Positions 1 to 5,228 of a stretch of DNA of 8,406 nt are shown piece after piece. The notes beneath the pieces are model-generated. The model ran no database searches. It had not been told where the DNA came from and worked only from the letters and a program-made list of their open reading frames with translations. The position numbers were made by a program, and so were the translations under genes. Each line of letters opens with the position of its first letter. Position 1 is the first letter of the stretch. The stretch is from positions 1 through 8,406 of the forward strand of contig JAOAAR010000067.1 in assembly GCA_026418755.1 (NCBI GenBank). The letters are read 5' to 3'. This DNA is from Planctomycetota bacterium. Its GTDB lineage: Bacteria > Planctomycetota > SKW154.

Positions 1-1562
1 GTGTGTTGAAGTTCGTAGAGACTGTCCTTGAGAAAGCCGAGCCTGAACTTTTGACAAACGCGGCAGATGCTCTCAACGAGGCACTGAATGTTCTCGCCCA
101 AAGGGGACAGGAGGATTTGTTAGCGGAAGCGATGGCACGGCGGTACCTGGGGGAGATTTACACCAACCCTCATTTCATTAAAAGTGAAAAGAAGAAATGG
201 GCACAAGAGGCTATAAAAGTGTTACAGCCTTTTGAGCGGAAGTTCCGTAACGAAGAAGAGGTAAAGAAGCGCGATTATCCCATGTATGCGAAAGCGAAAC
301 TGATAGATGCTTACAGACTTGCAGGTGAGTTGGACGCAGCAGAGAGGCATTTTGACGAATTTGCCAAAGAATACTCAACGACAAAACTGTTCCAGCAAAT
401 ATGCTTTGACCTGTTCAAAGCATACAAGGAGGAAGGGACCTCGATGAAGGAGCAGAATCCAGAAATTGCTCAGAATCTATTCAAGACTGCGGGCAAGATG
501 TTGAACGAGTGGTCGAAGTCGAGAGAAAGAGAGAAGCAACTCACCGCAGATGATAAGATGTGGGTTGCGTTACAACAGGCGGAAATTGGGCAATACAAGG
601 ATGCAATAAAAGTGTTCAATGATTTCTTAAAAGAGCGAAGTGATATAGAGAAGATGAGCGATGACGATTTTGGGCTTTTCTTGCGTGCGAAGACAGGAAT
701 AGCGCAGTGTTATGCTGAAGAGAAGAAATTCAAGCAAGCAGCGGAGACGCTCGACCAGTTGCGTGTGATTGTTAAGTGTAAACAGTGTTCACGCCGTTTC
801 AACATCATAGACCCCCAGAAATTCGTTGACAGTGAAGATTATCGTCCTCAACTTTACAACGAAAAATTGTATGGTGAATGCCCGAAAGAGGGAATCGCTG
901 TAAAATGCGATAGATGCAAGAACGACTTTATAATTCCGAAAGAGAAGTACGAGCGCTTGATGGAATCGTTCAATAAGGCACGCAAGGAGAACCCGACCGC
1001 TTCTCCTGAACTTCTCAAATTGGAAACTGTTGAATGTCCCAAATGCAAAAGTAGTTTGAACATCACACAACTGACAGATACGAAATGTCTTGTTCGCGAA
1101 CTGGACGGAGATTTTGCGTTCCAGTTCACAACGGCGAAACATTACTGGGATGGGTTCAAAGCATCAGACCAGCGGGATGCGAACCTCCGCGAAAGAGCAT
1201 TTGACATCCTCACGCGTCTGTATAAGCCACTGGAGTTTGCCGTCGGTGAATACGAAAAGAGAGTGCGCATTCTGAAGGGAGAGATAGAGAAAGGAGATGC
1301 CTCAAGGCAGAAGGAGTATGATACATACCGTAAGGCGCTTGAAGCGCTCAAAGAGTTGCAGCCAAAAGTCACATACTATATCCTTGTCATATATTTCAAC
1401 AAGGGAGAGTTCGAGCAGGTAGTTGCTTATTTCGAGCAAAAGAACAACGAAGCGCCTGTCACAGAAGAGAAACAGTGGGAAGAGATAGTTCCATGGCCTG
1501 AATGGCTGGACAAGTATAAGGAGTTATACATAGAAGCCCAGAAAAAGACAAAGAAACAATGA
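1..1562 (+). CDS. Large TPR-like protein with cysteine-rich (CxxC) zinc-ribbon-like insert, 5'-truncated
   Basis: The frame is open from the left edge, so the true start is probably outside the window. The first codons (GTG TTG at 3-8) have no visible ribosome binding site. About 519 residues are visible and end in TGA at 1560-1562. Numbered from the GTG, residues 1-257 and about 378-519 are charged, alpha-helical and TPR-like, for example the A/G/Y-patterned helices near 95-125, 188-210 and 229-254. Between them lies a cysteine-rich insert: CxxC pairs at 259/262, 302/305 and 345/348, plus single cysteines at 293 and 362. Each pair sits in a V-[KE]-C-x2-C-x3-[FL]-x-I context that resembles MJ0042-type zinc ribbons. 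No membrane segment is visible. The gene ends 28 bases before a signal-peptide TPR gene and heads the visible part of an ExbB/ExbD cluster, so a scaffold or adaptor role there is inferred. Location (cytoplasm or periplasm) cannot be decided without the N terminus. Confidence 0.82.
   Translation, partial: VLKFVETVLEKAEPELLTNAADALNEALNVLAQRGQEDLLAEAMARRYLGEIYTNPHFIKSEKKKWAQEAIKVLQPFERKFRNEEEVKKRDYPMYAKAKLIDAYRLAGELDAAERHFDEFAKEYSTTKLFQQICFDLFKAYKEEGTSMKEQNPEIAQNLFKTAGKMLNEWSKSREREKQLTADDKMWVALQQAEIGQYKDAIKVFNDFLKERSDIEKMSDDDFGLFLRAKTGIAQCYAEEKKFKQAAETLDQLRVIVKCKQCSRRFNIIDPQKFVDSEDYRPQLYNEKLYGECPKEGIAVKCDRCKNDFIIPKEKYERLMESFNKARKENPTASPELLKLETVECPKCKSSLNITQLTDTKCLVRELDGDFAFQFTTAKHYWDGFKASDQRDANLRERAFDILTRLYKPLEFAVGEYEKRVRILKGEIEKGDASRQKEYDTYRKALEALKELQPKVTYYILVIYFNKGEFEQVVAYFEQKNNEAPVTEEKQWEEIVPWPEWLDKYKELYIEAQKKTKKQ
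771..1064 (+). repeat. Three CxxC knuckle repeats at a 43-residue period inside the TPR protein
   Basis: Three similar 12-residue blocks (VKCKQCSRRFNI, VKCDRCKNDFII, VECPKCKSSLNI) begin at residues 257, 300 and 343 of the first protein, an exact 43-residue spacing. The linkers are not obviously alike. Together with C293 and C362 the region holds eight cysteines, enough in principle for two four-cysteine metal sites. Metal binding is inferred, not shown. Confidence 0.7.
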
Positions 1563-1590
1563 GATAAAAACCTGATTAGGAGATTCGAGT

Positions 1591-2637
1591 ATGAGGTGGG
1601 TTGTGTTTGTGGTAGTGGTTATTGTTGGGATGGCTGTGTTTGCCGACGAGATAGTTCAAAGAGTCGGCAGCGGTGAGCAGGTCCTTAAAGGAATCGAATC
1701 GATAGGGACAGAAACTTACAAAGAAGTGAATGTTAAAATAGGAGGTTCTTTTCAGAAGATACCGGCAGAGAACATCATTGACATCAAGCGAGAAAAATCA
1801 TCTCTGGTTTATCAAAGTGCAGAAGAGTTGCGTGCGCAGGGCAACTATGCTGAAGCGTTAAAGAAATACGAAGCGGCGATGGCTCGCGAAGGAGAAGAGT
1901 GGGAAAAAATCTATTCTGCTTATTACAAGTCACTCTGTCTGCAGATGCTGGGAACGGTCGAGCCTGCAAGACTGAAAGATGCAGTGAAATCTTATAAGGA
2001 GTTTATAGAGAAATGGAAAGAGCATCGGCTTGTTCCTCACGCACATCAGGGGCGTGGAATCAGCGCCATGGGAAGTGGTGACTGGGCAGAAGCCCAGGAT
2101 GCTTTCACCAAACTCTCTGGAGGAGAGTATGGCAGTTATTGGAGATTGAGAGGTAAATACTGGCTGGGTGAACTTGCGTACAGGCGCGGCGAACTAGCAA
2201 ACGCAAAGAAAATTTGGGCTGAAATTCTCGCTGAAGCCGAAAGAATGGGAATGAAAGATGTCCGTGCAAAATACGAACTGGTCACTGCTCTTGAGGAATT
2301 GGACAAAGGGAATACCGCAAAAGCAAAATCGAGTCTTGAAAAAATTGTTGACATCGGACTGGGAGGAATGGATCCGAGTATTGGTTATGAGGTTCTGGCA
2401 AAGGCTCACAAAGCGCTGGGTGATTGTTACTACAAGGAAGCAGGCGGAGATAAAGCGAAGATGAGAAAGGCTCTCTTCGAATACCTGAAAGTGATTCTTC
2501 TTTATTCGTTGAGCAAACAGGAATACATCCATTCCTTACAGATGGCGATTGAAATCTCAAAGAAATTGGATTCAGACGACGACAAGAAACGGGTAGACGA
2601 TTTAAGCAGGGAGTTAGCAAAGGCAAGGGGTAGTTAA
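1591..2637 (+). CDS. Secreted/periplasmic TPR-repeat protein
   Basis: This is a 348-residue protein. The ATG at 1591 is preceded by AGGAG at 1578-1582 with 8-base spacing. Residues 1-18 form a signal peptide (MRW, then a valine-rich core ending VFA) with likely cleavage before D19, so export is expected. Residues about 20-68 form a small strand-rich module: V-x-x-G, a G-I-x-S-I-G-T-E-T-Y segment, V-x-V-K-I-G-G-x-F-Q and IPAENIIDIK. It resembles short beta modules found before TPRs in envelope proteins, but no named family is assigned. Residues about 72-105, 107-142, 148-180, 185-215, 220-255 and 265-305 are TPR-like helix pairs; the clearest is A-E-E-L-R-A-Q-G-N-Y-A-E-A-L. The gene lies between the CxxC TPR protein and the ExbB gene with 28-29-base gaps, suggesting one transcript. 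It is a plausible periplasmic partner or scaffold for the ExbB/ExbD motor (inference). It could equally be a general TPR lipid- or peptidoglycan-linked protein, although no lipobox cysteine is present. Confidence 0.85.
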   Translation: MRWVVFVVVVIVGMAVFADEIVQRVGSGEQVLKGIESIGTETYKEVNVKIGGSFQKIPAENIIDIKREKSSLVYQSAEELRAQGNYAEALKKYEAAMAREGEEWEKIYSAYYKSLCLQMLGTVEPARLKDAVKSYKEFIEKWKEHRLVPHAHQGRGISAMGSGDWAEAQDAFTKLSGGEYGSYWRLRGKYWLGELAYRRGELANAKKIWAEILAEAERMGMKDVRAKYELVTALEELDKGNTAKAKSSLEKIVDIGLGGMDPSIGYEVLAKAHKALGDCYYKEAGGDKAKMRKALFEYLKVILLYSLSKQEYIHSLQMAIEISKKLDSDDDKKRVDDLSRELAKARGS

Positions 2638-2654
2638 ATTAAAGGGTCTTTTTT

Positions 2655-2660
2655 GGAGGG
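2655..2660 (+). promoter_or_regulatory. Ribosome binding site of the ExbB/TolQ gene
   Basis: A perfect GGAGGG lies 6 bases before the ATG at 2667, in the context TTTTTTGGAGGG. A similar TTTTGGAGGG leader stands before the next gene. Confidence 0.75.
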
Positions 2661-2666
2661 TCTGCT

Positions 2667-3422
2667 ATGAGCAGATGGGTTTTTGCAGTGGTTTTGGTGC
2701 TGGCGGTTGTAGGCGCCGGAATACTTTACGCACAGGAAGGAGCCCCGAAAAAACCTGCACAGCAAGCGTCACAGAGTTGGCTGGGGCTAATTTGGGAAGG
2801 TTCCAAGTTTATGGCGATTGGAATTGTCATCATTCTTCTTTCATTCGTTATGGTAGCGCTTATAGTGGAGCATTTTATGTATATCAAACGCGACCAAATT
2901 GTGCCGCCCGAACTGGTAGCCCACCTTGAGCAATTGTTAGAAGATGAGGAGTATGAAGAGGCGATGACTTTATGTGAGAGCGCGCCAAACTTCTTGACAA
3001 ATGTGGTTGCGGCAGGGCTTGCACGACTCGGACGCCCTTACGAGGAGATTGAGGCGGCGATGGCAGAGGCAGGCGACCAGGAATCGGTCAAACTGTTCCA
3101 AAGGATATCCTATCTTTCGCTTATCGGAACGGTTTCACCGATGTTGGGGCTATTTGGGACTGTTGCAGGGATGATTCAGGCATTCTCCGTCATAGCAGGT
3201 TCTGAATCCCAGCCTAAACCGAAGGAGTTGGCATACGGTATTATGACCGCTCTTGTTACCACTTTCCTCGGGCTTATTGTTGCTATTCCTTCGACCGCAG
3301 CGTATTTCTTTTTCCGGAATAAGGTTATCCGCATAATTATGGAGGTAGGCACCATAGCGGAAGAACTGATGCAGCGCTTCCGTACCGCAGGTGAGGAAGG
3401 TGCTGCTCCGGCGACGGTATAG
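2667..3422 (+). CDS. MotA/TolQ/ExbB proton-channel family protein
   Basis: This 251-residue inner-membrane protein is expected to form the proton-conducting pentamer that works with ExbD/TolR dimers. Residues 1-22 look like a signal peptide (hydrophobic, ending LYAQ). Membrane helices follow at about 48-68, 148-172 and 188-215. The cytoplasmic loop between the first two holds P-P-E-L-V-A-H-L-E-Q-L-L and Y-E-E-A-M. The family hallmark GTVSPMLGLFGTVAGMIQAF (154-173) is intact, as is ELAYGIMTALVTTFLGLIVA starting at residue 187. T165 and T199 align by eye with the paired channel threonines of E. coli ExbB (T148, T181). A cleaved N-terminal signal fits the N-out topology and is known in some ExbB proteins. 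The gene lies 29 bases after the TPR gene and 31 bases before ExbD-1. Substrate or output cannot be read from the sequence. It could be called TolQ or ExbB; neither symbol is justified because TolA/TonB partners are absent. Confidence 0.95.
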   Translation: MSRWVFAVVLVLAVVGAGILYAQEGAPKKPAQQASQSWLGLIWEGSKFMAIGIVIILLSFVMVALIVEHFMYIKRDQIVPPELVAHLEQLLEDEEYEEAMTLCESAPNFLTNVVAAGLARLGRPYEEIEAAMAEAGDQESVKLFQRISYLSLIGTVSPMLGLFGTVAGMIQAFSVIAGSESQPKPKELAYGIMTALVTTFLGLIVAIPSTAAYFFFRNKVIRIIMEVGTIAEELMQRFRTAGEEGAAPATV

Positions 3423-3432
3423 AGAAGTTTAA

Positions 3433-3447
3433 GCCCTTTTGGAGGGC
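3433..3447 (+). promoter_or_regulatory. Small hairpin covering the ExbD-1 ribosome binding site
   Basis: GCCCT (3433-3437) can pair with AGGGC (3443-3447) across a TTTGG loop, a perfect 5-bp stem. It includes most of the Shine-Dalgarno GGAGGG (3441-3446) that lies 7 bases before the ATG at 3454. Partial masking of the site is inferred; a stem this short may have little effect. Confidence 0.35.
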
Positions 3448-3453
3448 ACTGAA

Positions 3454-3969
3454 ATGGCAAAGGGAAAGAAACAACGTGCAGAGTTAGACCCGCGTAATGT
3501 CAAACTGGACTTCCTCAACATGACCCCGATGATTGATGTCACCTTCCAGATTCTCATCTTCTTTATGCTAGTGTGCCATTTTTCGTCGATGGAGTTGGAG
3601 GAAATAGCGTTACCTGTTGCAAGTGCTGCGGAGAAGCCTGAAGAGGGAAAATGGACAGACATTCCTGTTCTTCTGGTGAACATCCGAGAGAGAGACCCCG
3701 CGGAGGGGAAGGTGACGATTGCTGGACGTCAGTACGATAAGGACGAGTTAGGCAAATTGGTGGCGGTGGAGGCGCGGCGGGCAGGTATTGACAAATCCTC
3801 CGAAGAGTATGTGAGGAAAGGAGTATCGAGGCTTCATGTGATAGTTCGTTGCGACAAGGATGCTCCTTACGAGGCTGTTCAGTGGGTTTTTGAGGTGTGT
3901 AGTATGAGTAAGGTGATACATGTTTACATATCTGCGACGCCGCAAGAAGAACTACTGGAAGGCGCATAG
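3454..3969 (+). CDS. ExbD/TolR-family protein 1
   Basis: This is a 171-residue single-pass inner-membrane protein, the motor partner of ExbB. The ATG at 3454 was chosen over an upstream in-frame TTG (3439) because GGAGGG at 3441-3446 is spaced correctly for it and overlaps the TTG. The N terminus is short and basic (MAKGKKQR). The hallmark N-M-T-P-M-I-D-V-T-F-Q-I-L-I-F-F-M follows, with the proton-carrying aspartate at D28 (equivalent to E. coli ExbD D25 or TolR D23) and a membrane helix at about 26-43. The periplasmic domain ends in the family-typical L-H-V-I-V-R-C-D-K-D-A-P-Y-E-A-V-Q segment (127-143) and V-I-H-V-Y-I-S-A (154-161). It is somewhat longer than typical ExbD because of extra residues around 95-125. 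It is more distant from ExbD-2 and ExbD-3 than they are from each other. Its stop lies 14 bases before the ExbD-2 start. Confidence 0.93.
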   Translation: MAKGKKQRAELDPRNVKLDFLNMTPMIDVTFQILIFFMLVCHFSSMELEEIALPVASAAEKPEEGKWTDIPVLLVNIRERDPAEGKVTIAGRQYDKDELGKLVAVEARRAGIDKSSEEYVRKGVSRLHVIVRCDKDAPYEAVQWVFEVCSMSKVIHVYISATPQEELLEGA

Positions 3970-3983
3970 TGGAGGATACGACG

Positions 3984-4577
3984 ATGGCACGAGAAGGTAA
4001 GAAAATGCTCGAAGACGCAATGAACGAGGAGATGAGTCTGCCTCTCACGCCGATGATTGATGTGGTGTTCCAACTTCTTATTTTCTTCCTGTTTGCAATG
4101 AAGTTTTCAGGTTACGAAGGCAGACTCTATGCGAAACTGCCGACGAACAGAGGTCTCGGCTACGAAGGGACTCCGCCTATCACACTGCAGGAGGTAAGAA
4201 TCAAACTCCTTTGGGTTCAAAAAGGCAACTGGTCTAAGAGGATGCTTCCAGAAGACTACGAGCAGGCAAGGAAGAATCCAGGCACTCGTGCTTGGTGGGA
4301 GCAAAATGGAATGACCGTTCTCAAGATAAGGGATGACTTCTTGATGAAAGGAGGCGGTCTCAATAGTCCCGAGGCGGTCCCTGACTGGAATGCACTGCTT
4401 GCACGCATTAAGAAAGGAATCCAGAACTTCAAACCGACAAAAAGTTATCCGACGCTACCTGTCATCATTGAAGGGTATCAACTGGTTCCTTTCCAGCATG
4501 TCGTGAGTGCTCTCAATGTTTGCGTTAAGGCAGGAGTGAAGGACATCACATTCGCCGCACCTGAAATACCATTCTAA
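3984..4577 (+). CDS. ExbD/TolR-family protein 2 with enlarged periplasmic domain
   Basis: This is a 197-residue protein. The ATG at 3984 has GGAGG at 3971-3975, 8 bases upstream. A GTG at 3969 overlaps the previous stop and would add five residues, but it lacks a site of its own. The N-terminal tail MAREGKKMLEDAMNEE is charged. S-L-P-L-T-P-M-I-D-V-V-F-Q-L-L-I-F-F follows, with the channel aspartate at D26 and a membrane helix at about 24-41. After F-S-G-Y-E-G-R-L-Y-A-K-L-P-T, a strand R-I-K-L-L-W (72-77) is separated from the next strand, M-T-V-L-K-I-R-D-D-F-L-M (110-121), by an insertion of about 30 residues containing ARxWWEQNG-like residues (W104, W105). The C-terminal half, L-P-V-I-I-E-G through V-P-F-Q-H-V-V-S-A-L-N-V-C and I-T-F-A-A-P, is the standard ExbD fold. 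Usual ExbD length is roughly 130-145, so this one is long. It is a tandem paralog of ExbD-3. Confidence 0.93.
   Translation: MAREGKKMLEDAMNEEMSLPLTPMIDVVFQLLIFFLFAMKFSGYEGRLYAKLPTNRGLGYEGTPPITLQEVRIKLLWVQKGNWSKRMLPEDYEQARKNPGTRAWWEQNGMTVLKIRDDFLMKGGGLNSPEAVPDWNALLARIKKGIQNFKPTKSYPTLPVIIEGYQLVPFQHVVSALNVCVKAGVKDITFAAPEIPF
4026..4145 (+). repeat. Conserved duplicated segment, copy A (120 nt) in ExbD-2
   Basis: The stretch from the GAGGAG before the membrane helix to the ACG of the LPT motif is strongly similar at nucleotide level to 4662-4782. Both contain the identical run CACGCCGATGATTGATGT and near-identical TCAGGTTACGAAGG and AGACTCTATGCGAAACTGCC. It marks a tandem exbD duplication. Confidence 0.75.
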
Positions 4578-4606
4578 TGCACTATTTCTTTTTCGACTGG
4601 CGTTGT

Positions 4607-4612
4607 GGAGGG
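4607..4612 (+). promoter_or_regulatory. Ribosome binding site that points to the ATG at 4620 for ExbD-3
   Basis: GGAGGG lies 7 bases before ATG 4620, the same arrangement as the sister genes. It therefore supports a start at 4620, in frame with the ExbD-2-like N terminus. The alternative starts TTG 4603 and GTG 4612, in the downstream frame, lie before or within this site and have no site of their own. Confidence 0.7.
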
Positions 4613-4619
4613 TGAACAA

Positions 4620-5199
4620 ATGGCCAGCGAAGGCAGAAGAATGGTCAAAGACGCACTCAAAGAGGAGGGTGAGTCTACCTTTCACGCCGATGATTGATGT
4701 AGTGTTTCAACTCCTCATCTTCTTTATGTTCTCGATGAAGTTCTCAGGTTACGAAGGTAGACTCTATGCGAAACTGCCAACGGGAATCGGTATCAGAGCA
4801 GATGTCCACCAAGAAGACCCTCTCGACCTCCAAACAGTTCGCATTAAACTTCTCTGGGCGACCAGAAGCGACTGGAAGAGGTATTTGGACTGTTACAAGT
4901 TTTTGAGGTGTCGTCAGAGTCCTGCAGCGCGTTCTTGGTGGGAGCAAAACGGAATGGTGGTTCTGAAAGTTCGTAACGATTTCTTGATGAGAGGAGAAAG
5001 ACCTGATTGGGATGCGCTGGAGGCTCGTCTGCGTAAGGCGATCGAGAGACACAGACCTACTTTGAAGAATCCAACTTTGCCTGTCATAATTGATGCGTCT
5101 CCTCTGGTACCTTTTCAGTCCGTAGTAACAGGGTTGAATATCTGCGCGAAGGTAGGGGTGAAAAACATCACATTTGCAGCGCCTGAAATTCCGTTCTAA
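4620..5199 (+). CDS. ExbD/TolR-family protein 3 with apparent one-base frameshift near 4667-4669
   Basis: The start is ATG 4620 with a good site, reading MASEGRRMVKDALKEE, which matches the ExbD-2 tail at 9 of 16 positions. That frame then runs into TGA at 4695-4697. The rest of the protein, from S-L-P-F-T-P-M-I-D onward to TAA 5197-5199, is in the next frame. From ATG to the T of LPT, ExbD-2 spans 162 bases and this gene 163, so one extra base, most simply a G in the GGG at 4667-4669, explains it. Corrected, the product would be 193 residues with the channel aspartate at D26. It would also have R-I-K-L-L-W, W-W-E-Q-N-G-M and the P-x-L-P-V-I-I, V-P-F-Q and I-T-F-A-A-P-E-I-P-F segments as in ExbD-2. 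The downstream frame alone stays open from TTG 4603, but its first 22 residues (three tryptophans, no ExbD likeness) look like out-of-frame reading. Assembly error, recent mutation or recoding are all possible. Confidence 0.82.
4662..4782 (+). repeat. Conserved duplicated segment, copy B (121 nt) in ExbD-3
   Basis: This is the counterpart of 4026-4145 in the sister gene and is one base longer. The two align without any other gap, which places the extra base at the 5' end of the segment (GAGGAGGGTGAG versus GAGGAGATGAG). Confidence 0.75.
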
Positions 5200-5228
5200 C
5201 GAAGTTATGGGTAAGAAAGAAGAGAGGG
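5200..5228. other. Convergent junction without a clear intrinsic terminator
   Basis: These 29 bases separate the plus-strand exbD run from the minus-strand trio. No GC-rich hairpin followed by a T run is seen on either strand here. A GCG-GTAA-CGC three-base stem just inside the next gene is too weak to count. Transcripts from the two sides may therefore overlap (inference). Confidence 0.4.

Noticed and set aside
3969..3983. GTG at 3969 as the start of ExbD-2, overlapping the ExbD-1 stop
   Set aside because: GGAGG at 3971-3975 lies after this GTG and is well placed for ATG 3984, and the sister gene starts at the equivalent MA-x-E-G position.
3563..4048. Long minus-strand reading frame (161 codons) opposite the ExbD-1 gene
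   Set aside because: It is antisense to a clear ExbD gene with its own start site and family motifs. Its product is rich in Ser, Pro, Leu and Thr with no recognisable domain, so it is a shadow frame.
2667..4577. Possible Zorya-type anti-phage system (ZorA/ZorB are MotA/ExbD-like)
   Set aside because: ZorA has a very long cytoplasmic helical tail, and Zorya carries helicase or nuclease genes. This ExbB is a normal-sized 251-residue protein and no such effector is nearby.
4603..4686. Start of ExbD-3 at TTG 4603 or GTG 4612 with an N terminus containing three tryptophans
   Set aside because: Neither start has a correctly spaced ribosome binding site, and the first 22 residues lack likeness to ExbD-2. 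The overlapping frame from ATG 4620 matches the ExbD-2 tail closely. A one-base frameshift is the better explanation, although not proven.
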